Source: Azolla caroliniana (Eukaryota; Polypodiophyta). From it: 64,000 bases of DNA. The stretch covers positions 2,914,001-2,978,000 of the forward strand of contig JBHGNT010000005.1 in assembly GCA_043228905.1 (NCBI GenBank). The letters run 5' to 3'. The position numbers and the translations under genes are program-made. The notes under the pieces were generated by a model. The model was not told the DNA's origin, ran no database searches, and was given only the letters and a program-made list of their open reading frames with translations. Positions 45,801 through 58,584 of the stretch are shown in pieces (the stretch's first letter is position 1; the number at the start of each line of letters is the position of its first letter).

Positions 45801-48800
45801 ACGTTTTGGTTAGTATCAATTTTCCTGAAGTCCTTTGTGTGCTTTGATAAGAGGTCAATATTGGTGTGTGCATGTTGGAGGAATAATGTTAATTGAAATA
45901 CTGGCATGTACCCTGGGGGGTTTCTTTATTTCCGCATCGGTATAATTATTGAAGTAGCCCATATCCTTTCTATTAGAAGTCAAGAGGCAATTGATAAGAA
46001 GTAAAAAAAACATAGGAGCATTCAGAGCAAGAAAACTTAAGATTTGGAGAAATCAAGAAAAAACCCAGGGATGTTTCGGTGTTTTTGGCTATGGAAAATT
46101 TCCTTTTAGTAGTTTGTTTCAATATTTTAATATGGGATTTGTTCCTTTCCATTCTCGTTTTCAGATGGGCCTTGTACCTGACGAGAAGCTAGTAGATTTG
46201 CTAGATTTTGCTTTATCTGCAGACACTGTTAACACTGTTCGGAACATGAAGAATTTAACAGTATCTGGAGTTGAACCACTCAATCTTGTTTCTCAATTAG
46301 CTTGCTTAATCACAAGGATACTAGCAGGTGGCTATCATATTCCCATGGGGAAAGAGAAAAGAAAGTTTTTCCAGAGGAAACCATGTAAGCATTGTTGATC
46401 TATCCTTGTATGAACAACTACTCATGTTCTTTGTGTTGTTTGAAAACAAATATTTATATAGAACGTTCTTTATTAGTACTAAAGCTAAGTCTAGACTCTG
46501 CCTTACGATTCGTATCTGTGACAGAAAAATGTAATAGTCTGTAACTTTCGAAACTTTATTATATCATTGTTTGCACCAATCTTCATCCTGAAGTTTATTT
46601 CTTTATCTTGAACATACATTAATGTTTGGCAAACCCAATGGAAAGTCTTGATATAATGTGTTTGATCCTTTCGATCTAAGCAATGTTATTGGTCAACCCC
46701 CTCTCGATCAGCTATATGTGGTATTTGAGCAATTATAAGGTCAGTTCTTCCAGTCTGACCAGGTGTATCTGGGGAAATAATGGAAACTTGGCAACATTTT
46801 GAAAATAGAATAAAACTGGGCATTTTGAGTCCCCGAGTGTTTAACACATGATAGTGCTTGAGATCTATATGCTGATGACATGCAGTTTGCATTCCTGTTT
46901 GTGGGTACAACCATATTCCATGTGCATCAGATTGTGATGTGAAGTAGTTGCTTGAACTAGGTATTACTGGATTATTCGATATTCTTCCGTAAATGATATG
47001 CTGAACTATTTTGTTTTGTTGCTGCATTTCATGACCTATTCTATACTTTGGACCTTGTTACAGTAACTAAGGAGGATATGGGAAGGCTGCAACAAGCACT
47101 AAAGACCCTTTTGGAAGCTGAAAAGCAACTGAGAAATTCATCAGATCGAACCACTTGGTTAACCGCAGCTCTACTTCAGTTTGCCCCAGAGCAATCTTAC
47201 ATATTCCCCAACTATTCCTTTGAAACAAGTGTTCCTCAGAGCTCATCAGGAGCCAATACTGGTGATTGGACACCTGAGATGAATCCTTTGCATATTTCAC
47301 AGGGTGCAAGTGATCATGAATCTGCTGTTGCTCTTTCAGATGGATGTTGGCAAGTTTCAGCTGAACAGAATCATCAAGAAACCATAGCAACTTGCCAATC
47401 ACAAACAAGAAGTGACAATCTACGAGGGGCATTTGTTCCTGGCATTGATAAGAATGTTTGGTTAACATTTCCTTGTGATGTAAGCAAAGAAATGAGGTGG
47501 CAAATGACGTTGACAAAGGATTTTGAACTACAAGAGGTTTGGCAAAGAGTTCTGGATGCAATGCATTCTAGCAGCCTCAGGAAGTTCTTGCAAATGCAAG
47601 GAAAATTGCTTTCGCTTTCACTTAGTAAAGGTATGGAACTTACAATGACTTTTACTGTTGGGATTTGACTTTTTTGCTTTAGTATCATTCTGGGCTAGTG
47701 TTTTGCCACCAATCCAAACCATAGACTTGGGATCAAATTTTAATGCCATCCTACGTCATTTGCTTGCATACACTACATCCATTGGTCTATAGAATCTCCA
47801 ATCACATCATCGCAATAAGTTTGACAGAATTATCGTGAAGTTAAATCCAAAGATTTAAGGACCATGGCCACCAGAGGTGGAGTAGAGTATGACAAACTAA
47901 TGAGAGGACGCTTCAATGTATTAGGTATCCCTCAACTTACAAACATAAGGTGCCCAACCTCTATTTATAGATACAGGTGACGCTCCCAGTTCATCAATGA
48001 GGTTTCAGACTCTTATCCTATGTGGGTTCACATATGTGCACATTTCTGAAGGATGTGTTCACATACAGTTGCCTATCTTGCTTATCTTAAATGATAAGAC
48101 ATGTGATTATAATTTAGAGAGAAAATTCATGTTCTTTCTATTTCTTTCAGGTTTTGCAGCTGCAATATTGGAATTTAGTGAGGTTGAAAGTAATTTGCGA
48201 GCTGAGAGATCAAGAACTAGCATAGCACACGCCTTTCAAGTGACTTTAGGATATCCTGTAGATGTGAAGATCAGACTGGCTTCTTCCACTAGGGATAGAG
48301 CAACAGCTACTTCTGGAGATGAGTTAAATACTTTATGGCAACGTAAATCATCATTGGTAAATCTCAAAGATTCTAGAACATCAGAAAATGCGAGAAGTTC
48401 AGACCATCGAGTGTGCAATTCCTTTAGAGAACACGCTGATTTACTAGAGCCTCAACCCACTCGGGCTAATGCCAACCTAAGCCTTGAAGTGCATAGTGGA
48501 TCTAATGAATGCCTTCCATTTCAAACCATTCAGGATAATGCAAACTCTAGAAGTTTGCATCATCGCATGGATATGTCGCAAGAAATCAATAGAAGATCTA
48601 TTGAGTTCATAAAGCCTCAAGAGACTACTCAAAAAATCAAAGACAATCATCTTGGAATAGCCACCCCTCGGAGCAAGAGTTGTAATTTCCAAAAAATCAC
48701 TGTTAATGATGATGATATCATTGCTTCTGAAGATAGGCTTGAAAGTGCGTGGGTTGAAGCTGTCCCTAACAATGAATATCCCACAGAGCAAATGCAATCT

Positions 48801-49284
48801 GAAGGTTCTATGCACAGTAGCATAGAGAAACATGTATTACGCCTTGGTTTTGTTATTCAGCAAGAAGAGGGTTTAGAGGCACAACATGACTACAATACCC
48901 GTGAGGTGGCTGCCAAGCTAGAAGAAGATAACTTGTAAGTTCAAATGTGAATGCTCAAATTCTACTATACACCAGCATTTCTGTAGGAAACTGCTTTTTG
49001 TAAATCTTCTTTACTCATTTGCGTCAACCCTTTTCAGGAGGTTAGATTCCAAGTCGAAGCGGCTTTTGTGTTGGAAAGCAGCAGATTCAGATGAGGTGAA
49101 GGTATGCATTATTGTTTTCCTTGGTTGCTCAAAACAAAGTATGTCTAAGGCCAGAAAATGAAGTTCTTATAAACTGAAATATGTTTCCCTTTCCATGCAG
49201 GTGAAGGGATTTCAAGCCATTCCTAGTAAGAAGCAGGGATTTCTTTTCAGTCTTTGCGCTTGTGCGACAATCAGTAACTCGTAA
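42841..49284 (+). CDS. STICHEL-like protein (DNA polymerase III gamma/tau-related AAA protein)
   Basis: Proposed exons: 42841-42858, 44011-45777, 46165-46384, 47064-47630, 48151-48934, 49038-49101 and 49201-49284, all with GT-AG introns and matching phases, giving about 1167 residues. STICHEL is about 1200. The AAA+ clamp-loader-type core has Walker A GPRGTGKT (403-410), a four-cysteine zinc module (C422, C430, C433, C436), Walker B VFIIDECH (478-485) and the SRC motif (524-526). After it come the family's EKLVDLLDFALSADT, LTKEDMGRLQQALKTLLEAEKQLR and WQRVLDAMHSSSLRKFL regions. In Arabidopsis STICHEL controls trichome branching in the cytoplasm, not replication. The first exon is inferred: ATG 42841 splices in frame to 44011. 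Without it the first in-frame ATG is 44023 (1157 residues). No disabling change is seen. Confidence 0.9.
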
Positions 49285-52200
49285 GAAAGGCTTCTTACCT
49301 TGGCATTTCTACATCTTACAGACACTACTACTCATTTTTTATCTTATGCCGTATGTAACACATTGTTTTCCAGTCATTCTGTATGGCTCTTGTTATTGTA
49401 TAGCTACTTCCCCAACACACAGGTAATGGGTGATGAGATGGCAATCAAGAAAAATGGTGCCAAAGTTTTTATTTCTCATTTCTGAATTAAAATATATTTC
49501 TGACTCTGTATAGTTACGAATCTGAACAGTTCCAAAATCAGTGCACGAGTGTCTATAAGCTGAGCATTCACATGTCAAGCCTAATTTGAATCCATTGTCA
49601 TGAATGTCTCAAGAGACATGAAAAGGAAAAGGACCATGACTTGAGAAAAACATATGAGATACGATAGCTTGGGATCATGGATCAATACATCACCTGCTCA
49701 AAACTATATATGCTCTCTATCATGTAATTAAGCTAAAGAGTGACACAAGCACATTGAGATCCAAAGATGGCAAAGGGCGTCATCAAGCAATGGTATATTA
49801 TCAGTTATAGCAAACGGTATACGGTAGGAGGCCAAGTTTATGTGAGATTTTATTATGGGGAATCATCGGCCTGTGGTTGGCATCATGGATACATCTAATG
49901 TAAGGATGAAAATAAGGAAATATATAAGACAATCAAGAAACTGAGTGAGAAAGAATGTTACCTATAGACACTAACACGACCACCCTCAAGTGAAGGGATC
50001 AAGATGGACCCAACCCCTAAACATTGTCCCATACCACCGTGTATGGACTTCGAGCCATACATGGCTTTGGTGTGCACTGGCCACAAGATCACAATCTTGA
50101 ATTAGTCAAATCCTCCCCCTTATGAGGTTAGTTAGGCCTTATATTTATAGCCAAACCCAAGGCCTCTAGGCAAGTTCATGTTAGGCCCTTAAGGTCCGTC
50201 CCAATACCTAGAATTACTAGTAATCTTCCCTTCTTTACATTGTCAATTAACACTCTTATCCTTGCAGAAAACTATGCTAAAACTAATGCATGATACGTTA
50301 TGGTTATGCCCAACGCAGTTGACTACATATATTTCCTTGGCTTTGTTTAACCTTTGTAGAAACTTATAAGATATGAAGTTATTGCTAAATAATAAGATCA
50401 TTGGAACTTTCTCCCTCTTAGTACTAGATAGAACAAATGGTGCACAACTTGTATGTAACAATTTGAGGGCAAACAAAATTTGAATGTAGCACGAGCATAC
50501 ATTAAAACCATACCAATCGAAGACAATCAAATCAAGGAAGAGCAACTAATTTTTCATTGAACTTAGTGGTCATCTAAGCTTTTCCAAAACTTGTTTCCCT
50601 CTTCTTAAAATTATTGTGTGCACATTCATATAAAATAGTTGTGAACGTGATATTGTTGTCGTTGAGAGTCATATGCATACATGAGAGTATCATGTGGTAT
50701 GCTAACATGATGAAGTTGACTATTAATGCTCATAGCATGCCTCCCTATACAACCTAGATGACCTTTGGAATGATGTGAAATAGATATTTGCATCATAATT
50801 GAGATTAGGCATCAATTCAATGTTTGAGGAAAGATCAAGTGTTTTGATGTGCGGTGATGGTATATATTCAGATATTTTTTTGTTTAAGTCTTTTGATTTG
50901 TGCCATCAATATCTCTTGCCAAAAATATAGTTTTCTTGTTACCAAACACAATTAGAAAGCTAGGTGTAATAGAGACAATACATTATCATTATAAATAGTC
51001 ATCATTTAATATGTCACATGCCAAAAATATGGCTCAAAGATGATCATAAAGTTGTCGTTTGCATATAGCATGAAATGTCAACAACATTATATGCACAACA
51101 TACATGTATAAATATGTGCATGAATATACATTGTTGTAGAACCATAAAAAACAATGATGATGGAAATCTAAAGTTAGACGCATATTCAACAAAATACCAT
51201 ACTTGCTTAATAAAGATGTTGAGTTGAAAATGTATACATATGTCATACACCCATGAGAGACAAGACGTCTCATGGGTGAGAAGCACTATGATAGATCGCC
51301 TTACAAAATTATAGTTCAAAACGTAAAAATGGTTGTGAACCAAGAAAACATGTGATGGATTTCTCGCATTTGTTGTGCTCAAGTTGGTGTGATAAGGCAA
51401 AGACAAAGTAAACGTTTATCATGCACTAGACGACAATATGATTTGAATATTTGGAGAACCTTCAATATTTGCTTTGCCTCCGGTGCTGAAATAATATTAG
51501 CATTCAAAAAACGTTAGTAGTAGTTGTTGACATGTTAGATCATAATAAAGTATTTTTAAATAAAATAGCATAATTGATTAGACTATATAGTCCAGATTAC
51601 GTTTTACGGTGTAAAGCCAACATTGCTTGTTTTTTGTAAGAGATGCATTCTTGTAGGTTAGTGTATGGTTGTGAATGTAGTCTAACGTGGGAAACTTTGG
51701 CATTTCCTAAATTTAGAGATATGTGATTCTCAAGAGAATAAGTTAATGTTGACAAGTGCAATATTCTCATTCACAATAAGATGGAAACGTGTTTTTGGAA
51801 AAAAGAAGAAGAAGAAGATGGAAACGTGGTCTCATGGTTTTTTAATTGTTGGATTGCAAGAATGCTCCATCCACTAGAGGAGAGTGGAATCCTTCATTAT
51901 TCCCTCAAATGTTGGCGCATCCTCTCTTCGAATATGCTCACCTTAAATAAAATCCCACCTTCAAGCCTTTTTCTCGTCGAGGTACTGAATGATCACAAAT
52001 GTGTGATTTGAACAATCCTTTTTGTCTTTGTTCTTTTCCATTGGATTGATTACTAACGAAGCCCCACCACAATATTTATCATTGACAAATACATTTCTTA
52101 GATAAAAAATTCACATGAAATTTATTCAGTCATCTATGCAACTAGACCAATTCAATTTCTCTAACCATCAATGCTATATTTATTAGACCTACAAACCAAG

Positions 52201-53810
52201 CCTAAATGCATGCAAATTTTGTATCAAGCCACGCATGGTTAGATATATTCATAAGACCATCAACAACACTAGATGGAAGGCACAACCACGTAAGAAGTGT
52301 GAAAATGCATATGAGTTAGTGCTTGTGATTACGAAGAGGAGCAATAGATAACTAACCATGATCAAATCAATTTGTCCATGCATTAAGGTGAACACATCTC
52401 AACGAAGGTGCAAAAGAGGTTGTGATTGTGATCACATAATCTAGGAAGGACCAAACCTTGGATGTTATAGAAAACAAGAGTCAATCAAAGAGTTGGGATA
52501 AGCAAAAAGAGCCAAGAGAGGCCAAGGGCATGAAATGCTAAGAGAGACACAAGAGAGGTCGAAAGCATGGCGAACTATGGTATGATATTCAATACTTTAC
52601 ATAAGATAGAGTTGTAACGGCATGACTTATGTGTGAGGAACTCGAGCAAAATGAACATACTCTTATGTGTTGGGTGGGATAAAAAGAGTATGTGGTATGT
52701 GGGAGGCAGCCTCAAGGGGAGCTTTGGGTGTGAAAGGGAAATGATGTTGACAAAGAGATATCTTATTGATAATGTTATCGAGAGGGCAATTACTTGACAA
52801 TGGACATAGAATTGTACCCGCCTTTGAAAAATGGCTTTATTTGTCGTTAGTTTCCCTGTATTTGGAACTCTATGGGTCCCACCAAGAAGAGAAACAATAT
52901 GCCTCATAAGAAGGGAAGTTTCTCACATGTGGGAAAAGGCTTTCACTTTCTTTGTATTCCACAATAACTCTCATGCAAGGATGGCGATGGTCCTTTCCAT
53001 GAGATTTTGTGGTTAGCGATGTGTCATGTATAGTTTTTGGCAAGATATTTTTTAGAACAGATGACATATAGTTGAGGAGATGTCTATGCTAACAAATGCA
53101 TTAGCTTGTTTTTGCATTGTATTCTACATCGATGTAGGGCATCTTGTCAACAAATACACCTTATTTCAAAAAATGTACCATACTTTTCTCCCTCTCAAAA
53201 AATGCTTCACCCTATCTTGACCCAAGGTATGGCCATTAAGGTTCTATCATACGGGCTTATGAAGTCATCTACTTTTTTTTTAGTTCATAACAAGCTCAAT
53301 CAATGTATGGCGTTGTGTTGTTATGATCACGACAATGTTGACAATCTATGAGTTCATCCAAAGTCTAATATGTTTATTAAAAAGCTAATTAAACTTTGTG
53401 GTGAAACTCTTTTTCAATCAAGCATAGTATAAAAATTGTCTTTGAGTTAAGTATACTCTAGTTGTAGGTATATGGTGAGTTTTTCATAGGAAAGACGGTC
53501 TCCATTTCATATTGCATGCTCATTCTTACCTTGTTTAAATTGTCAATGCAACTTTAATATTCACTTTTGGTGAAATATCAATAATTTTATAAGAAGACTG
53601 AGCTTATGAATCATATATAGAAAATATACTTTATGTACTATGTTGTAAAACCTTAGTAGATAAATAAGCATTCTTACATCCACAAGTTTCATGTGTGATA
53701 TCAACTTTATTAACATTCTAAAGGGTGATCGTTAATCCATGTAGTTATTTTCTTTGGGGAAAAAATAGGAATTAGCATTTAATGATGTCATTTACCATTC
53801 GATGATTCTA
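49285..53810. other. Gene-free stretch downstream of the STICHEL-like gene
   Basis: Contains the 3' flank of the gene and about 4.5 kb with no recognisable gene. A TATA-like GGCTATAAATATAAGG on the minus strand near 50140 could be a relic of an LTR promoter, but no paired LTR was found. Confidence 0.4.
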
Positions 53811-53814
53811 TCAT

Positions 53815-53905
53815 TTTTTTACCCCAAAAAAACTCTTATTAGGTATAAATTTTTTACAGATGAGAGTGGTATATACAAATCCTTATAGGGACGCAATAGT
53901 TCCAT
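53815..53905 (-). repeat. A-rich LINE-tail-like dispersed repeat
   Basis: Read on the minus strand it ends in ...TTTTTTTGGGGTAAAAAAA. It resembles the segment at about 39630-39730, with shared ACAGATGAG.GTG.TATA and TTCCATCTT. Confidence 0.5.
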
Positions 53906-53949
53906 CTTGTTGAAGTCATTTTGGAGGAGACGATGGGTGTTCGATATGT

Positions 53950-54600
53950 AAGAAAAAATAAAGCTTTGGTTGTGGCTTCTTAGCCATAAGGCAGTACCTA
54001 TGGGGGAGTGGTTGAGGTGTCGTGGTGGGGAGGCTAGTTGCAAGATATGTGGACACTCTTTGGAATCGATTCCTCACTGTTTTGGGATTTGCGTACAGGC
54101 GATTAACATTTGGGGTAGAAGTCTTAGGATCGTGACAACATGCGGTGTGAATGGGAGAGTTGTATGTGGGTCCTTACAAGGGCTGAAGTTAACAGGGGAA
54201 GGTTGGGCAGAACAATTTAAACCCCCATGGTCATGGATTTATAGTGCACGGTGGCAATGTGTTTCAATGTGTTGGACTTCGACCTAGCACAAAACTCTGA
54301 ATTTTTTGAGGAGACATGGATGATGGTGGCTTGCTTGACGGTCTGGCACATTTGGACCAGGCATTGTAAGTTTGTTTTTCAACAGCACAAGCTCCCAAGC
54401 GGTGAGGTATTGTTAAACATCTGGTTCGAGGTGGTATCTTGGTTGCGGGGACGGTACGACTCGATTTAGGGGAAATTGGATGAAGCAAAAAGAGCTCGGT
54501 CAAAGTTTCTATTGAAATGGGAATGTGGTAATTCCCCTAGCATGGTGTTGTTCCCAGAGTTTCTGCCAAAAAGTAGTGATAATTGTATGAGGAACATGAT
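53950..54600 (+). mobile_element. LINE ORF2 C-terminal fragment (zinc-binding RVT domain)
   Basis: The reading frame at 53970-54287 gives LLSHKAVPMGEWLRCRG, then ASCKICGHSLESIPHCFGIC and AINIWGRSLRI, the zinc-binding domain that follows plant LINE reverse transcriptases. A frame change at about 54255 leads to EETWMMVACLTVWHIWTRHC and WLRGRYDS, the usual C-terminal stretch; the same G-x-YD ending occurs in the LINEs ending at 9936 and 35911. Only the ORF2 end survives. Confidence 0.78.
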
Positions 54601-56850
54601 ATGTGTCCCATACTTTGCAACAACTGGCTCTCAGGTGGTTTGAGCAATTAGAATGTGGTGACTCATGAATTTGAAGAAAGGGATGGCTTTGCTTCCTTGA
54701 CCCGCATAAAGATCGTGCCAAGTCTATTGCAAAGGGCGATTCTAACACTTATTGCTTTCTTCCTTCTCTCGTGTGTGATAATACAACAAGTTGAGGCAGA
54801 ACAAGGACAAGACATGGACCCTAACAATGTTTGTTTGAGTGACAACAAGAGCTATATGATTAGGTGTTCTATGTTTTTCGAGGAGAAGACCTAAGCTTGC
54901 ATGTGCACACATTTACACAAGTAAACACACAAGACTCCCTACATTAGGTGTTTCTCAACACTCAACTTAAGATTTCTCTCTCAATACACTTGTACAACAA
55001 TTCTCTTCGTATTAATCAACATGGAAATATTCTCTGACATGTCACGACTCATGAATATCTCAAGAGGTTTACATGCATTCATGCATTTATCCCCTAGCCT
55101 AGGCGACTACTCTTTTAAGCATATGTCATTGGCAAACGACACAACTACTTTTCATTAATACAAAGGAATGAATGTAAAGATGATGTCAAAGAGTGAGCTT
55201 AGTTTCGTCCAATTCCTTTGTCGATGTCAACATTCCACACATCAATTCCATATTTATAGCACAAAGCCCATAGTTCACCTTTACACTTCAATGACAACTA
55301 CATTGAATGTGCACACTCTCACTCGCTCTCACATAAGCCATAATATGAAGCATCGAGGTTTATTCCCAGAGAGATTCTGTATGTTACAAGTGGTAGAATG
55401 CTCAATAATTGTATGCTACATACTCCCTCTAATCACCTACCAAATTCCCTATTCGATAAGTTACATGTAAATAATGTACTTGGTCTGGCACTGTTTTAAT
55501 CATGTTGTAATAACAACCCTCTCAAATAAAGCCCACCCTTCTTTACAAATGGCCACCCAACTTTAGAGCGCGTAGGACCACACAATATGGGGAGGTTAGG
55601 GGCACATGAAAACCCTTTTTGTATGAGGATACTGTTGGTCACGAATGAAAATCGGTGCTTTGGCATATGATACTTTTGTCTTATGTGAGAGTGGGTATTA
55701 ATGCATGACCATTTGTACCGATTAAAATTACAATCAGAACCTTTTTCATGCACAATAGGGACTGAAATAAACATATGCGAATTGAATATGCTGACTTCCT
55801 AGAAATGAGGGATGCCAAAAAATCTATGTTAGAAAATAATGCGCACAAGATGTGCTCAACCTTCTAGGTAGTATAACAATGCTTCGAGAATGGGACACTA
55901 AGTTTTCACGTCCTCATAAGAAGTATTCATAATTTTTGTGATGCCATGATGATATCTTAGTTAGTAACCTATGTGTGTGTAGAAGAGAGATTCATGTGAG
56001 CATCGTGGCAACAAAATTGTTAAACCATGGTTGATGCACATGGTCTTTACTAACCACCATCGACTTGATATAATGTAGACAATTTTGGTGGGCATATAAT
56101 AATCACCAATAGTAGCTAGTGACTTATGTGCATGGCGGAATCAAGATCGGTGACCATACAGAGTGTTAATGTTTGGGCGATTGGAAATGCAACTTCTCTT
56201 ATGATTGAGATTATAAGTTTCTTTATTTTTCTCTCTCATTAAAGACATTGGGAAGTAATTCACCGACAACTACAAGTTTATTATTAAGCTCTCTACTTCA
56301 CAAACTATTTACAAATGATTTTTTAAAGAAGGAAACTTCGTTCACAATTAAGAAATTAACAATGAATTGCTCATTCGTAAGTTAATTAAATCTCTCGATG
56401 TGTTGCACACTTTAATGTAAACTAGTTTTAATTAATAGCTTATTGCAGGATGATCAACTTAATTTAGTCCTTATAATCAACTGGTGATTAAACTTTAAGT
56501 ATTGCTTAATTGTCTTCAATGGCACAACAATTGGCATTTACTCACGAGGTCATTAAATAAATTGCGATTTTACTAACCGTTCTCTCTTTTTATGTCTAGC
56601 ATGAAATGTGATCAACATCCTTCAACAAATGCCCCATGTTTTGAAAGAAGTTCAAAGGAGCCAAAGTGTTTCGATCAAACCATATCAAAACAAAACACAA
56701 AGTTACTCTTGCCACATCCATTGGAAAGAACGCAAAGGCCGGCGACGTTAACTGGAATCGCCAAATCGCACATTCCCCAGGACAATCTCACCCTAAACAA
56801 CACCAAATCGACGGGCCCAACATGACCAAAATTATTATCTTGTGTTCCCC
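54601..56850. other. Gene-free stretch
   Basis: No supportable gene. An open frame at 54655-54894 could follow from the LINE 3' untranslated region. A minus-strand CTATAAATATGG near 55250 is TATA-like. Confidence 0.4.
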
Positions 56851-56853
56851 CTG

Positions 56854-56895
<42 letters not shown>
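56854..56895. repeat. Compound microsatellite (GT)n(AT)n
   Basis: About seven GT units followed by about 13 TA units. Confidence 0.95.
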
Positions 56896-56899
<4 letters not shown>

Positions 56900-57367
56900 A
56901 TACAGTATATGTATATCGTTATATGGAATTTACTTCGATTTTCCATTCGTCAATCAAGGGAACGAGGAATGGGGGTGTAGTTTCGACTGTATGGGGGAGT
57001 AATTTGGGATACGAAATAGAACGTAAAAATGCATTCCCGTCATCTGTATGTTGTCTTGAGAAACGACATTGGAGTGTGAAGCAAATATGTAATGCTCTTT
57101 TAATTCGGAGAGACCGATACACGCACGCGCTTCATTGAATCAATCGGCTATAGGCGGGTGGTTAATACATATACTATATAAATACACACACACATGCATA
57201 TATATGTTGTATATGCATAATAATATCGTCCAAGCAAACAAAAGGAACGTGAGGTGAAAAAAGAAAAGGTAGGAAAGGAAGACTAAGTCGAAGAAGGGAA
57301 ACCAACCGCAAGTGCCAATTCAAAATGCAGTCAGTCACAGTGTGTGGTCCTCAGCAACAACGCATAC

Positions 57368-57370
<3 letters not shown>

Positions 57371-57404
<34 letters not shown>
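57371..57404. repeat. (TA)n microsatellite upstream of the DUF829 gene
   Basis: About 15 TA units ending in TATAAATT. It lies about 110 bp upstream of the pyrimidine-rich leader and may act as the TATA region; an alternative TATATAAATA is at 57175-57184. Confidence 0.9.
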
Positions 57405-57499
57405 TATATTTGCCTCTCAAAATATGAACAATAAAACGAAAATCAAAATAAATTCCCTTCAATTACATACATAGTTAAAAATTTGTTTCCTTTTTCTTT

Positions 57500-58584
57500 T
57501 TTATTGGCGTATTTCCTCTGTCTCTCCTGTCTCTCTCTGTCTGTCTCTCTGTCTCTGCACACAAATCCTTCTTCTTCCGTCTCCATTTCCTCCTCTGCAT
57601 TCGATCTCCCCTCTGCTTCCCCTCCATCTCCAAGGTAACAATATCTCTCCTCTCCTTTTTCTCTGCACAATCAGGGCTTTTCACTTCATTCATAATGCCT
57701 ACTTCTTCCCTTCTCTTTCTTTACATTAATTTAGGTTTCATCCTCCCCCCCTGCCCCCTCCCTTTTCTTTCTTTCGATTCTGATCTCTATTTCCGGCCAT
57801 ATTCCTTCATCTAGCCATCTAGTTCTTATTTTCTTGCCCCTTTCTTTCTTTCTCTTTTGCTTCCCCATTTTCTTTGTCCCTCCAAAACCATGAATTTTAC
57901 AACACCCTATTTAGGTATCGTATCTTGTTCTCTGGTTTTTAGTTTTACGTTTTCTCTTCTTCTTCTTCCTTTTTTTCCTTTGCGTTTTTCAATTTTCCGA
58001 TCCAGGTAAAACTCGAGGTTGCAACTTTCTCGTCTATTTGTGCTAGGTCTACGTATGAGGCCAGGCATAATCTTTTGCATCTTTTTTTTTTTTTTAATTC
58101 AGCACAATGGGAAAAATCATCATCTTGTCTCTAATGCTTTTCTCACTCACACAAAGTGAATGATTCTGCATTTTCACTCTCGTGTTGATTCAGCACAATG
58201 ATTTCATCTTCTTTCTCTCTATTAGCTTTCTTTAGCGTGGCATCTTATTTGCTAGCATTTATGTCTGCCTTGATCATTTCTCTTTTTGCTCGTTCCCTAA
58301 TCTCTATGTATTTATATGGCAGAGGTTCTTCTGGCCGCACATTTGTTGGCAAAAGACAAGAAGGCTTTGGCTTGCAGATCTCCTCGTGCTATTCTGAAAA
58401 TATATACATAAACTGTTTCGTGTTGACTTCGTTATTGCCTCAGCCTCTTCTTTTTTTGGGGGGTCCTCCTCCCAAGCCTTGAGGCTGTGGTTAGATTTTC
58501 AGGAGGAAAAAGAACAAGGATCTGCTGAACGAGAAAGAAGAAAACGATCACGAGAGAATAGAAAGATTTGTTTCTCTTGTCTCA
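57500..58584 (+). promoter_or_regulatory. Pyrimidine-rich 5' leader with a probable leader intron
   Basis: CT-rich sequence (57516-57634) contains no ATG. It ends at a good donor, CTCCAAG|GTAACA (57635). A good acceptor, GATTTTCAG (ending 58502), precedes 82 bp, again without ATG, that lead to the start at 58585. Splicing out 57635-58502 removes all upstream ATGs, including a 94-codon open frame at 58198. Confidence 0.6.

Noticed and set aside
50100-50160. LTR promoter on the minus strand (TATA-like)
   Set aside because: No paired repeat, PBS or PPT could be found.
58198-58482. Small hydrophobic protein gene upstream of the DUF829 gene
   Set aside because: It lies inside a probable leader intron and has no family resemblance.
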